A stretch of 64,000 nucleotides of DNA, taken from NCBI GenBank assembly GCA_030268105.1, contig BSDZ01000003.1, positions 1,550,001 to 1,614,000 of the forward strand, read 5' to 3'. Below, in pieces: positions 1 through 13,258 of this stretch. A program made the position numbers and the translations under genes. The DNA is from Volvox africanus. Lineage: Eukaryota; Chlorophyta; Chlorophyceae; Chlamydomonadales; Volvocaceae. The notes under the pieces were generated by a model, which did not search any database, was not told where the DNA came from, and saw nothing but the letters and a program-made list of their open reading frames with translations. Numbering within the stretch: the stretch's first letter is position 1; each line of letters begins with the position of its first letter.

Positions 1-43
1 CGTTGGGGCTGCGTGGGTTGAAGAATTCAGGGGAAACCCTTAG

Positions 44-3000
44 GCGGCGATTGATGACGCAGTCCGGCCGATCAATCCCACTGAACACTGCGATCTGTCC
101 TCCCACCGCACCGCACTCCAGGTGGCCGCACATTGCAATGACTCCGAGCGTATGCTGTGGGGCACCATCGGCACCGCTCGCCTGCCCGCGCTGGCGACCT
201 CCTCTTTATTCTCTGCGCTGGTGCTCGACACCAGTGCGGAGATGGACGCCTTCTGGAGGGCAGTGGCCGACGCAGCAGCAGCCGCGGCCGCGGCCCCGGG
301 AGGGGCGACCTCTGGGATAGAGGCGGGGAGGTACGATGCACTGGCGGCGTTGGCGGCGAGGGTGCTGGCGCAGACACTGCACAAACAGGCCAGGTAGGGG
401 GGTTTGAAACGAGTCGGGGGCGGGGGTATAAGCGATGTATGTAAAACGGACCGCTGATCCGGCTGCACGCGGGGGAGGTGGATGTGAAGGCCGAGGCTGG
501 AGTGTGGACGAGGTGGAGATGGAGGCGGCAGTGTGTCGGAATATGTGCGGGTTTTTCTTACATCTCGACAAGTGATGACGCGCACCTTTCAAGGTTTGTT
601 TTTGTTGCGGCTATACCTTGCAGGTACGAGGGGGCGGAGGCTGCGTGGCGAGGCGCGCTGCTGCAGGCCCAGCGCATCCACGGCTCAGGTTCTCTCGAGG
701 CAGCTGCTTGCCACAGCGGACTGGGCCTGGCGCTATCGGCGCTACGGCGAGATGGGGAGGCTGAGGAGCAGCATGCAGCGGCACTGCGGCTGCGGAAGGC
801 GGTACTGGGTGGGTCAGCTGCAGGAGCTGGCAGTGGACATTGGCTGGAAGAAAGGGGTGTTCAGCACTTCCACGCACGGTGGTGGGGAAGGCTGACACAG
901 AAGTTGAAGTGAAGAAAAGAGCGGTTTGCCTTTGCATATGCACCAAGACCGGTTACAGCAGGTGGCTGGTAGACAAGGTTATTGAACGGGATGTGTCTGT
1001 AGCAGCGTTGACTCTTTCGTTCTCAACTCTTGAATGCGATTATCCGCGTGATGCGGCGTGGCGACGATTGTGACTGCGCCCAGTCACCGGTCAGTCTTTA
1101 CCCTTCGGCCCTGGGTACCTCACCTTATCTCCTCATGCGCATAACTCCCCCTTCCATACGTTTAGGCCCCCAACCCAGAGACCCCCACATTCCGCAACAA
1201 TCCTACTCGTTTCAATAATATATTATGTGTATAACACATAGAGAAGTACCAAGAAATTGAAGTAAGGCGGAGCCACGGGAAGCAGCTGGGGAAAGATTCG
1301 CCCTGCGTGATCTACGGACTCGGTGCACCTGCAGCGGCTGATATGATGCCCACCCGCGTCCCCCCTTCTCCCCCCTTCCACCAGGCGACCGACATGCCGA
1401 TGTGGCCGCCAGTCTGTCTGACCTAGCCAGGGTGATGCGCCACACCGGAAGGTATCGGGAGGCGGAGGCGGCGTACCAGAAAGTGCTGCAGGTGAGAGAG
1501 TGAAGGATGGGAAAAAAGAATGGCCGATGGGTGGCGATGGGAGGCCGAAGCGGACAACGGAATCGCGAGGGGGTACGGCAGCAATCCTGCTCGACTTACA
1601 CCCGGACACGCAGGCACCTGGCCCAAGAACCGAGGAGATGGGGGCGCGATATGCAATCCCTATGGGAGATGGTTTGGCCCCCACGTCCCACGTCCCACGT
1701 CCCACGTCCCACGTCCCACGTCCCACGTCCCACGTCCCACGTCCATTCGTGCCACGTCCATTCCTTCACAAGTTCTCACGCTCCAGCCACACAATCGGCT
1801 TCAGATTACTGTCACCTTCTCATTGGGAGACACCGATCCCAACGGCACTATGTCCTTCGGAACCAGGTCCGTCGGAAGCTGCTTGGGGAGGAGCACCCCG
1901 CGGTTGCGGATACCTATATCAGTGCGGGCATCACAGCTGGGCTGCAGAAGAGGCATCTGGATGAGGAGCACTTTTACCGGAAGTAAGCGTGGAGAGGTCG
2001 CAGACGGGGGCGGTGCAGAATGGTGCGTTCGATGCGCTGCATGCCGATGGTGATAGTGGGTAGTGGGTAGTGGGGTAGGGGGTAGTGGGTAGTGGGTAGT
2101 GGGGTAGGGGGTAGGGGGTAGGGGGTAGGGGGTAGTGGGTAGGGGGTAGGGGGTAGGGGGGTAGGGGGAAGGGGGGTAGGGGGTAGGGGGTAGGGGGTAG
2201 TGGTAGGGGGTAGGGGGGTAGTGGGTAGTGGGGTAATGGGTAGTGGTAGTGGGTAGTGGGGTAGGGGGTAGGGGGTAGTGGGGTAGTGGGTAGTGGGGTA
2301 GGGGGTAGTCGTAGTGGGGTAGGGGGTAGTGGTAGTGGGTATTGGGGTAGGGGGTAGGGGGTAGTGGGCAGTGGGGTAGGGGGTAGTGGGTAGGGGGTAG
2401 TGGGGTAGTGGGTAGTGGTAGTGGGTAGCGGGGTAGGGGGAAGTGGGGTAGGGGGTAGGGGGTAGTGGTAGTGGGAAGTGGTGATGATCCCCTCCGCAGG
2501 AGAAACTGCGAAAGAAGCGATATATTGGAGGAACTCGGTAGCGATCGCGACACTTGGAAGCAGGCTGCTCCAGCCCTGTTTTCATCCTCCATAGGCTGCA
2601 TGTTTCAGTTACATATAGCTGAGTTGAGGCCTCTCTTATCCACAGGAAGGGATGCAGTCCAAATGCACACAGGTCCTCAGGCTATCCAGCCAGATTCTGT
2701 CATCCCCACTTCTTCTCATTTCCACTCCCCTAAAACGGTAAACCCCTGAAACCCCTCCCATTTCCCGTACGCGCAGGGCGCTGGCCATCCGCCAGCGCAC
2801 CCTAGGTCCTGACCACCCCGAGGTGGCCCAGGCAATCAATAACATCGGGACAGCGCTTTCCAGCCAGGGGAAGCACGCGGCTGCAGAACAGGTCGGCGCG
2901 CAGAGAATCATGCGCACAAAATGGGGTTCCCTAACACCGTGTCTGCTGACGTGATGGTCACGTTCGGGCCCGCTGCTCACGATTGGCCTTGCTGGGCCAC

Positions 3001-4067
3001 TTCTCAGTTGACGATTGCCGTCACTCGAGATCCATAAAGTGACCCGCGTTTGCTTGTCCGGCGAAAATTATTCCCTCCTGGAAAACGTTCCCGTCCCCCT
3101 TTGTCCCCGAGCTGCCTGGGTACAGGTCTTTCGGAAGGCCCTCGACATTAAGCGCAAGGTGTTAGGGCCCAGTCACCAGGCTGTCGGCACCACCTTGAAC
3201 AACATTGCCCGTGCTTTGCGTTACCAAAGCAAGCTGGCCGAAGCGGAAGTCTGCTGCCGTCAAGCTATTGCCGTGCTCGAGGCATCGCTGGGCGTTAAGC
3301 ATCCGTCCGTCACCACCGCTGTAAGCAACCTGATCCAACTACTTAAGATTCAGGGTAAGGAGGGGGAAGGTGCTGCGGTGTACCAGGCCTACCGGCCACG
3401 ACGATCGAAGGATCATGTTGCAGCCGCTTCTGAGCCCTTCGGAGACAAGGGATTAGCGGCCATAGCAGCACGTCAGCCACCGTCGGAAGCCGCACTCACC
3501 GATGCAAGTGGTGCCGCGGCGGCAATGGCAGTAACGGCGGCTCCATCGCCGTTGCGGCCCGGCAAGCCGCCATTAGCGCCGCAGGGCAGTCGAGGGCACC
3601 AGCAGCAGGTCCGGGCGCAGCAGCAGAAGCAGGTGCAGCTATCGCAACCGGACTTGCGGGTGCAGGCGAGTGTGCGGGCGCGGACGCCATTACCACGGCC
3701 CCGGCCGCTTGATTTGCATACCTCAGTGACTGAAAGCCAAGCAGCCTCAGACAGCGGTGGAAACGGCCCAGTGTCGTCCCGTGCTGGCGTCTGTGCCAAG
3801 GGTGGTTTCAAACTCGACGCTGGTCCGCCCGAGTTGAATGCCCGTCTGGACGCCTCGTCGCTTCAGCTGCAGGCCCTGGTGGAGGCGGCGAGGGCCGTGC
3901 AGCTGGAGATGCAGGTGCGAGCGTGGCTATGGTTGGCAGTGGTACAGCGCTTTGATGCAGGAAAGCAGTATCGTGGCCAGCTGGTTTACCCAGGCTTTGT
4001 CCGGTGCTGGCCGGAGTCCTTCAAACTGTTCACAGCCGCGGAAATGCGTAAACTCCGGCAGGCATAA
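44..4067 (+). CDS. Kinesin-light-chain-like TPR repeat protein, 5' partial, six exons
   Basis: Spliced exons: about 44-393, 624-808, 1385-1491, 1867-1982, 2777-2891 and 3126-4067 (stop). All introns are GT-AG and the phases agree at each joint, giving about 604 residues from the window edge. Residues ~97-380 form six or seven 42-residue tetratricopeptide repeats of the kinesin light chain type, each with an LG-x-x-HP turn (LGDRHADVA, LGEEHPAVA, LGPDHPEVA, LGPSHQAVG, LGVKHPSVT) and an EAE-type second helix. Such repeats are protein-binding scaffolds; in kinesin light chain they bind cargo, but the heptad-repeat N-terminus that would prove that identity is not in the window. The tail (~380-604) is Ala/Pro/Gln-rich and ends in a short helical stretch; a further small intron near 3915 is possible. 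The first exon boundary (acceptor at 43) is inferred: the frame has a stop at 41-43 and no ATG before 152, so upstream exons probably exist. Many protists carry large families of such TPR proteins with no known function. Confidence 0.8.
1682..1746. repeat. (GTCCCAC)n heptamer microsatellite in an intron
   Basis: About nine nearly perfect copies of a 7-bp unit lie in the intron between the exons ending at 1491 and starting at 1867 of the TPR gene. Degenerate copies follow to about 1765. Confidence 0.9.
2052..2480 (+). repeat. G-rich GGGTAG(T/G) minisatellite in an intron
   Basis: About 430 bp made almost only of interspersed GGGTAGT and GGGGTAG units, with runs of three to six G on the coding strand. 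It fills most of the intron 1983-2776 of the TPR gene. All reading frames across it are open for long stretches, which creates false low-complexity ORFs on the - strand (Pro/Tyr/Thr only). Confidence 0.95.
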
Positions 4068-6467
4068 TAATTCGGGAACAAGTATACGGCATATGCGGTA
4101 GCGTGACGCAATAAGGCGTGGTGTAGAGTGCTGGTGGGGAAGGTAGGCAATTTTGTCATCATTGGACAAATCCTGCAAGGGGATTCGGCCGCTGAAGGGC
4201 CCTCTATTATTAGTTTTCGCCCAGGTCTTTTGGTTTACGCTTGAATGGTGCTTCCTGCTCACAACGTTCCCCTGCGTGGCCCCTGTTGCATGCGCAGGGA
4301 CTAGAGGCTTGTTCAGCTCAGCCGCGTGCAGTAACCTGAGGCAACAGAGCAACGATACCGGCAATCTATCGCGGGAATAGTGGGATAGTGAGATCACCGT
4401 CTGATAGATGTAGAGCTGAAGATAAGGGACATTAACAATGAGCTGACTAATAGTTGGGATGATGCCACTTAGGTGGTCGGGACACGCGGGGGTTATCCTC
4501 GCCCGAGAGTACCGCTTCACGTGTCGGAAGGGCAGGCAGCAAATTACGCGTCGGTGGAGTCGATAGGAATGTTATGCAGCTTTTTGGACTGCCGTTACGA
4601 ACGATATACACGTGTGCGCCTCCATAGTTGGGTTGAATGGGCGGCTGCTGGGACCGCCAACGATCCGTGATTGCCTCTAGATGGGACTGCAACATCGACC
4701 ATGCTTCCGCTGTCATATCAACATTGGCAGGATATGCTAGCAAACGGTATTCGTAATTTTATGTGTATGTTTTCAGGTGTCAAGTTCTTAAGGGGGATTG
4801 ATATGGGTTACTGACAGGTGTTGCAGTCTCAATCATCGCTCACATCATGGCAAGCGCATAGCTGATTAGCGGAGCTACCTAGCCCCAAACCATGGACCTT
4901 TCATCCAATCGCATTAGCTACTTTGGAGATACTCGTACTTTTGTTCAAGCCGAGTAAGGTGTTTCATGCCCATTCCGTAGTACAGCAGAGTATCGTAGAA
5001 GCAGAGCAGTGTCGTAGAAGCAGAGGGTAGAAGGTAGGATTGCCACGGAAAGGTATGCCGTGTAGCCAGCAGTGAGTTTTGTGTCCAGGTCTTCACCTTT
5101 TACTGATTCCAAAAGAGCGATCGTTTTGGAGCTGCGTGATGACTTTCGCATGCGCCACGAGTGGAATGTACGGCGCGTTTTGAGTACGGCACATATTTAG
5201 CGATGAGAGGGCAAGTGAACCCTGGCACTTGGCTCTAGTAGCGCTCGGATTTGTCAGGCACCAATGAGACCACCAATTGCTTTACTATTTATTCTAGGAC
5301 CGGTTCTGTAACGATCACGGCGACGTCTGTGGCCGAGCCTGTGGCACAAAGCGAAAGTCATCGAAGCAAGCTTCGGTTAACAGGATCCCCCAATCCGCGG
5401 AGAAACCCTGGTAGCAACTAACGGATCGCGGAGCCAAGTCAAAGGTAGTTGACGTGACATGCATATTGCTGTTTTTGTCGCCGGATGATACCGTTAGCTT
5501 TTCCGTTCGGAATGGTTGGGTACTTTAGATGCATGTCATGCAAAAGTGCAGGACTCAACTTTCATAAACACTTTTCATCAAGAATTGTTTACTTACATAA
5601 TTGGCGCCAGCATACAATTTCTGCGGTTCCCACTGCTCCCTCCCGCATTATCATCATATTGCAGGGAAAAAGGTGCCTGTCTGAAAACAAGAACAAATAC
5701 CTCGCGGGTTTCTGTAGTCACAACATTGATCACGAGTAACAACTGGACCTATTTATCGGGCACAGTGGCCCTGGTCTCCCGACCCAAGGGGCCACCATTC
5801 TAACTGCATTTTTAAGCTCCCGTGACATGTATGTGAATGCTTGTATATAATGCAGGCCAGGATGACAGCCGTGATGACCCAGCAGCTATGTGGCCTCATG
5901 TCTTTGCCCCAATCAGCCTGCTTAGGGGATCCGCCGAGGTCGCAGTAGCCGCATGGTCCAAACTCCCTTTAAAATCAGACCACCCTCAGTTCACATTGAG
6001 CAATAAATGCCGCAAGCCCACATCCTGACTCAACATCAAAGTACTGATGTCACATGTACAAAAACGTCACCTTTCCACACAACGAGAAATTTCCGCAGTA
6101 ATAGCGTTAGCCGAAATAACTCGCCGTACGGTAAGTTCTTTTGAGTGCCACTTAAATTTGTACTAATTACAGCTCAAGGAGAGGTCCCGACCCCATATAC
6201 CCGAGCGATCCACTCGCACGACGCACACAGGCAAAGCTAAAATCAGCACGAACGCTTCATATACCCAAACGCAGACAAGACATTGAACACGCTGTAAAAG
6301 TGACGAAGCACGCCCTGTCACACCGCTGCCACTGCCACTTGCAGGATGCGATAGTACGCTGTTAGTAGGCAACAATTCCCCAATGAGTGACATGGAATGG
6401 TGACATCCGTATGAAGGCCCGACGGCGTGATCGGCGCCGGCATTGACCATGTGCAGCTACAATGCAT
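4068..6467. other. Intergenic region between convergent genes; nothing recognised
   Basis: This 2.4 kb lies between the TPR-gene stop and the flippase stop, so it must hold both 3' UTRs. Short open frames exist, for example - strand 4447-4743 (98 codons) and + strand 5485-5739, but none resembles a known family or has exon-like partners. I see no RNA gene and no repeat. Confidence 0.6.
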
Positions 6468-9400
6468 CTAGTGTTTAAGGGCCGACTCGTATGTTGCCAA
6501 GATCTCACGCTCTTGCTCTCCCGCATTTTCCGGAGGCAGCAATGATCCCGTACTCGCGGGGCTTGCAATTGCACCTGGTGCGTTCGCCAAGCTCCCGCCA
6601 GGGCCACCCTGGATAAGCGGGGGAAGGCGGCGAGGCTGTAGTGAGCCGCGTGCCCCTAGTGGAGTCAAGGGCACGCTGCTTTGCGCCGGTGCGTCGCTGC
6701 CACTGGAAGGCATCTTGTCTGCTCCGATCAGGCCGTTCGAATTGCTTGCGGCTTGCCCAATCCCGTCGTACGCGACTGCAGGCGCGGGCAAGGCTGCTTG
6801 CCATTTGGGGGACTGTCGGGACTCCGCTACAGGGACCACCGATGGCGGGGCCGGGGGCTCCGATCTTGGCGCCACTACAGTTCCCGCCGAAGGTTGTACC
6901 CTGGGAGGTGAGGGTTCACACAAAGAGATCTGGTGATCACCTGAGATCATGCTTGCTACACACTCAGATTGAAGTCCTAAGAAATGATTCCCAAAACGTT
7001 TCGAAGGCATACAAAGCTACAGTCATCTCACGTCTGTACAACCGCCGCGCGCACTGCACCACATCGCACAGCATCAATATTCAAACCTCAACTTAAGAGC
7101 AGTGAACGTAAAAACGCGATGCACATGTTCGTTCTGTTTTCTGAGATCGACATACATGGGCAGGGGCGTAACGCCCGGCAAGGTAGACTTCTTCCGGTTG
7201 CGGTACGGGTTGTCTGTTAGCTCGTTGTCCAGGTGCGTCAACACGGGATTCCGCGCCCCAGTCTCAATCCGGCCTGACTGGCGAGCCCCTGAGCTGACCA
7301 AGCCATAGAATCTGAACAGGAATCCACATGATCGCAAAACGAAAATGGAAAGACCAGAATGCAAGAAGATAAAAAAATGCTTACGCGGTCTATCGAAAAC
7401 ACACACCAAGGGCAGTGATTCCATCTAGAACCTTCGTTCCAAAGGGCCTATAATCGCCGCTCCTGGGCCATGGACGACTCTAGTGCAAGGTGCATACCTC
7501 GAGCGCGGGTCGTACGGCGGAACGTAGCCTCTGTTTCTGGAGGTCTTCTGGCTAAAAATGGTGGATAAGATGGATTCTGGGCCCGTCTCCTCCACTGATT
7601 GTCGGCCTTCCCGTTTCATCTTCTTTTGGATCTCCTGTACAATGGTGTGGTCGAAGGGAGCCAGCTGCCTGCAAGCGGGTGTAAAGGAAGAGTCACCCTC
7701 TTATCGCGATGACCTGGAAAAATTGCTTTAAGCCATAAGCACCAGGAGAGGCCAACTATTTCATAATAGGCAGGGTGATAGGTGGTCGCCAATACCAAGA
7801 ACCTAGCCATGGTCACTCACTTCTTTGCCATGCGGAGAAAGAAGTCAGGCAGCTGGCACGCTGTCGGAACCAGCAACACGAAAAACCAGTATTGTGCCGA
7901 CGGTGCCGATATGCCAATGAACAGGTAGTACAGGTCCGAGCTTAGGGAGAGCGGGAAGGCGCCGTATGCCATCAGGTAGAACCACCATACAGCTGCGCAG
8001 GTAAGGTAGGCAGAGCAATTATACAACCAGCCAATTAGCCAATACTACTGGCCAATCCGCCAGAAATCTCGGCTACCCCAGACGGGTCTCCGCTTCTCAA
8101 TACAGCTGCTGTACATGGATGGTCCTCGACCCTATTAGGATGAGGTACCAAACAGAGACGAACCTGTTCTGTTTCAAACAGAGATCGACCCTCCTTCCCA
8201 TAGCCCATGGGACAGACTGCCCAACCCAAACAAGCATGGCGCCAGGTCTTACCAATGCTGAGCCAGATGGACACATGGTGCGCCCACGTCCATTGGTCTA
8301 TGACCTGAATAACTTGGAAATGCACCGTAACCACCACGCACGTGAACATGAGCAGGCCCGTCTGCCACATAGTGTACGGGTTGCCATCAGCACGATCCGA
8401 GACCGTCGACCGGCATCCCCATAGGATGAAGACCATGATGATGGCAGTTTGATATAACGACGAGATAAGCCACAACACAATGGCCCGGAAGTTGAAGTAC
8501 TCGTTGCGTTGACCTGCGGTGCACCATGACTTATTTGCTTCTTTCCTCTTCATCACAAACCTGTCCCTATGTGCACGTACTTGCCGTACACGTGCTGATA
8601 ATTAGTCATGCACGTAAAACCCTACAGAAACGCCCATGTATCGTTCGGTCTTTTTGCAGGGTTGCCCTGACCTTGCATGTACAGGCCAGGGTACTTCAGG
8701 GCCATTGCCTTGTCGACATCGCGGTCGAAGATGCCGATCACTACGGGCGTCAATGCTGTGAATACGACATTGAAGAGCGTCATGTAGAAATCATTATAAA
8801 CGAACTGCCCAGAGAAGTTGTTGAAGGCGTTGAACACAAAAATGGTGACGCCGAACAACATGTTCTTGTAGAAGAAGAACAACACCATTCGTGCGATGCG
8901 CTTATAGCAATACCGCCCGTGCACCAGCAGCAGTGGCACCAGAAAGCGGAATTGCGCGATCGCAAAATCTGACGACATCACTGCCTGCATGCCCTCTTGC
9001 CCACTGATGCCAACGCCTACGAGCAGTTGGTTGAACATGCAGGCAGAGCGACTTCATGACATGGGTGAGATTCTTGGCCCAAGTTGGTGCCCGACAGCCG
9101 AGACGCTAAACCCTTAGACAACTGAGCACGTTTGTGGGACACCCACGAGTACCTGTCTGGATGACCTGACGAGAGATCCTGCGGCACAACTGAGCCAGGA
9201 CTAGGATATGACCACTTACCGATATGCGCGCTTTGGATCATGCCGACGTCGTTGGCGCCGTCACCTATGGCAAGCGTTGTATCCCCCTTGCTGCGCACCA
9301 ATTTTGTCACCTGCGCCTTCTGCAGAGGCGACACGCGACAACACACCACAGCCTTACAGCGAGCGCCCACGCGTAGGAATAATGGCGCCAGTTCCTTGGA

Positions 9401-12400
9401 AAGTGCGTACGATAACGCCTTGCCGTCTATGACGATGGCGAAAGGCGTGCCCACATTTTCATCCATCGTTTTCTCCGTCTGGATGGGCAACGTATGGCAA
9501 AGGGGCATCACTACTTAAGTTTTCTAGTACATTCCTGTGCTACGAGTTGTTGAATCATGACGAATTGGCGCAAACGAGTGGATGTTTCCCCTCATCCTCT
9601 TCGGTCGCCCTTGTCTCGGCTCACGGCACATAACATAGAAAGGCCAATGTCCCTTGCCAAATGTGCGGCAGTATTACAACCCAAAACGCATGCTGGCCGA
9701 GGCCGACAGGTTACAAAAGCGACAGAGTTCACCACTCTGCCTATCCTACCGTTGCCAGTGAGTGCGCTACTGCCTTATGTGCCAGCCGCTCCGCCTGGTG
9801 CTTGTCGCCACGCGCTTCCGCCTGCTCCACGTCCTCCACGCCGTATACAGTGACGTTAAACTGCAAATGAAAGTACAAGACGGTAATGCAATCAGTAATC
9901 GGATCAGGACACAAACTCATCTCCCACCCCTTCCTGTCTCCTCCCAACCTGCATCATGTCCTCCCGCAACAACGAGCATGCGTAGCCGATATTGATGGCC
10001 GTCTCCATCTTGTCGCCGGTCAGCACCCAGATGCGGATTCCTGCCAAGGCCAGCTGCTTAATGCACTGCGGCACGCCCTCCTGTAGCTTGTCCTCAATAG
10101 CAGTGCAGCCCAGCAGCCGCAGGTTGCGCTCGATCTTCTCACTGACCTCCGCCACCTTCTCATCGCGGCCGTCAAGGGATGTTTTGGCAGCCACCCACTC
10201 AGGCAGCCACACGCTGTTATACCAGTCACGGTCGACTTCCGCGTACGACAGGCACAGGGTGCGAAGGCCAGCAGCACCGAACTCCTCCATGTGGCGACCT
10301 GTGGACTCCTTCATGGCCTCGTTAGGGGTGTAGTTGGGATCAAGGCGCTCATAGATTACCGTGTCGGCGCCCTGCATTGAGAGAAGCATACGAACGGGTT
10401 CAGTCCAGGGAGGGAAAGACATTCGCCATGGCGTCCCTCACCCTTACGGCGATCTTCAGCTTGAATTAGTAGAGGACCGGCGAAGAATCCCCCAATCGTT
10501 AACGTTCCTAACTATTTGCTTACAACAACACACAGACACTCACTTTGGTGAAAATTATAATCTTGTCCTCTGATCTGTGCTTAATCACCACACTCATGCG
10601 CTTGCGAGTGGAGTTGAACTCTAGCACGTTGAGCACCTCGTACTCCACATCTTCCAGACCGCGTACGGTGCGTTCGCGCACTGACACCGTGGTGTTCGTG
10701 CGTTTAAAGAAAAAGAACCCAAAGGCCTTCGCGGCAACTACAAGCGCGGCTTCATCTGGAGACTCCGCCTGCAGAACAACCATGTGGCAAGAGTGGAGCG
10801 TGCGAACCATTGTATAAAAAAATACAAGCGATGGCATGTTGTGCCAGGTAGCCTAATGTCTTACCACTTGTCTTCTGTTACATCATGTTGTTCCCTGAAA
10901 AGTGCCCCTCAGCCACGCACTCCATTATATTCGATCCCTACCTCGTACTTTATGGTCGCCGGCTCAGGTTGCCCATCGGGAATAACCGTGTGGCAGACTG
11001 CCAGCAGCCGGAAAAACATTTCAATGGTGTCCGCGTCCTTCGCTGTGAACCACGCGTCGCCCATGAGGCGCTCGTCAAAAAAGTTGAAGTAGCGCTCTCG
11101 GAACTTGGCGGCCTCAGGTTTCTCCCGGCCTTCCAGCGATATTCCCTTCCTAAGGACACAAATAGGCGTGTGCGGCAAACCTTAGCCTAGCGAATTGTTT
11201 CTGTAGGATTATCCTAGCGCAGGAGCATGTATGCCCGGACAAACGTTTGCAGCACTAAATTGTGTTCGCGTGGCACATTCTGCTCTGCATTCGTCACCCT
11301 CTCGCCATGATTGCATTTGGGCATCCATCGAGATAATCTGAGAGTATATGGGTTCTCTGTGCATTTCCGCAAATACCCACTCGAGAGGCGCTTGAATGCG
11401 ACTCATCAGACCATCCCCACCTCTGCGCATTCGCCTTTTCAATCTCCGTTATGCCTGCGCCGTATGACACGCCCGCGATTGAGCACTTGAAAAACTCCAT
11501 GACATTGCGCGTCAGCGTGCCAGTCTTGTCCGACAAGATGGTATTTACCATGCCCAGCTCCTCATTGAGGTTTGACGTACGCGCCAATGCGGGTGTGTCC
11601 GTTTCCACGTGATACATGTCGCGGTCGTTGTTGATGTAGCCCATGGACTGAGCAATTTTCACCAGCTCCATGGAGACGTACAGCGAGATGGGTATCAGAT
11701 ACCCTGTTTCCAGGAGCAAAATAACCTCAAACGTCAGCTGGCTGTTCTCAATGGTAACGCATAGCCCCATGTGTGCCTTCAGCCTTCCCACCTTTTTTCC
11801 CAGCTGTGCCTTTGCCGTGCGTCAGAACAAACGTCCGCTCATCGCACTTTGCATTCTAGCCCGTAACTGCTCACCGTACAAGATAAACGATGTTATGAAG
11901 GACGCGAAGCCCACGAACCCGGCATTGTCCGGGTCATACTGGTCTGTCTTTTCGGTTGGAGCCAGGTACCAGTGATCGTTCATATGATCTTTTGTCCACA
12001 CGGCAAAGAAGATGGCGCCCACAATGCAGAAGGAAAACAGCAAGAAGAACATGAAAAATATGATTTTATCCACGATGCGCTCCACGTGGCTGCGCTTTGA
12101 CGGTGCTGGTGCTGCATTTTTGAAAATTTTAGTCTCATGGCCTGCGGGTTAGAGCATCCAATGTACAACGGGCAGCGTCATGTGGCACACTATACATATA
12201 CTATAACACTCACGATCCATGTGTAGCTGCAAAAGTAGACAACAAAGTTCCGATACCCTTAGGTTTCAGCAGATTTCTACTAGGTAGTCTCCACAGGCCC
12301 GTCTAGGGGCAACGTAAAACACATCCTCGCCAACATTCCGTGCAACGCACCCGCATAGATAACAGCGCCAACAACCTTCTCCGTATTCCGCAGGTTGCAA

Positions 12401-13258
12401 CCACGCAGGAGGATTGCGTTGGGGCTGATTGGCAGTGTCCTCCCGTCAAGGAGCAAGTTGCCCGTGAATTGGTATAGACGCGCGTTTGGGCCCTCACACT
12501 CGATCGCCGCCTCCCGAAACTGAATGAAGTCCTGCTCCCCGAGGTCTTTCGTCTCATCGGGAGCTTTTTTGATTTTAAGGTTAGTTTCCCCGTCCAGGTT
12601 CATTGTCTCTATGTAACATGTCCCCTCCTCTGTTTCCGAGGTGAGGAACAGCAAGTCCGCCGGAAATTGCTGATCTTTGGTAACGATCAGAATATCTCCC
12701 ACTCGCACATCCTTCCAGGTCCGGGTGGCATACTCGCCCCTGGCCGGGTCCAAAACCTGGACTGGGCGATTGTTGATTTCCTTGTCTAGCTTGTAGCGCC
12801 TGTAGTCTTCGACTGCTTCCTTTACCATAGCCACACCGAGTACAATGACTAGCGGAGTCCATGTTGTCCATGCCCTTCGGGGTGCAAGAGTCGAATGGTA
12901 AGCGCCGCTGCGCTGACTGCAGCCCCCAGTGCCCGCGGTCTGGACCTACCGTACTGGAGAGAATGGCGTCAGAGACAGAGCAGCTACGAGGGTGAAGTAG
13001 ATATTGGCCACGCGTCTGTAAGGAAAATGTGTAGTTGACCAATTGAAGGTACCTTATAAGTCATGGCTACCCGTGGCTTCGTAGTCGCTCTGATCACCTG
13101 TACTGCTCAAAAAGAGCCTTTGGAAGGAAGGTCCAGATAGTGTATTTTGTGGTGCTAGTATAGTTGCCAGCATATTTCTTGTCATGCTCGCCAGCGTTAA
13201 TACAAAGAAGTCGCTTCTCTGCCTCACGCGGTCTGCTGCCCTGTCGAAACAATTTCAT
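6468..13258 (-). CDS. P4-type ATPase, phospholipid flippase, 16 exons, complete
   Basis: Exons in transcript order: 13258-13098, 13015-12950, 12874-12351, 12141-11875, 11703-11421, 11149-10942, 10768-10544, 10371-9949, 9860-9750, 9478-9220, 9016-8672, 8513-8253, 7992-7821, 7668-7498, 7311-7156, 6900-6468. All introns are GT-AG and all phases agree, giving 4065 nt and 1354 residues. Motifs in order: N-terminal [19 protein letters not shown] (family hallmark), actuator DGET (~170-173), PISL in TM4 (~344-347; P4 enzymes have this where cation pumps have PEGL), phosphorylated Asp in DKTGT (~D398), nucleotide-binding KGA (~578-580), TGDK (~696), GDGANDV (~828-834), then the C-terminal membrane segments. 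The last ~140 residues are Pro/Ala/Ser/Gly-rich. P4-ATPases move phospholipids from the outer/lumenal to the cytosolic leaflet of Golgi, endosome or plasma membranes, usually with a CDC50 subunit; none is seen here. The ATG is the first in frame and lies 38 codons before the hallmark. If the last intron (7155-6901) is retained, the frame runs to a stop at 7074 instead, giving ~1237 residues. Confidence 0.93.

Noticed and set aside
2052..2480. Interstitial telomere repeat
   Set aside because: GGGTAG/GGGTAGT units are irregular, lie inside a spliced intron and do not match a common telomere motif.
1801..2601. Long - strand ORF (266 codons) rich in Pro, Tyr, Thr and Leu
   Set aside because: It is only the complement of the G-rich intronic minisatellite; no stop can arise in the repeat unit and no domain is present.
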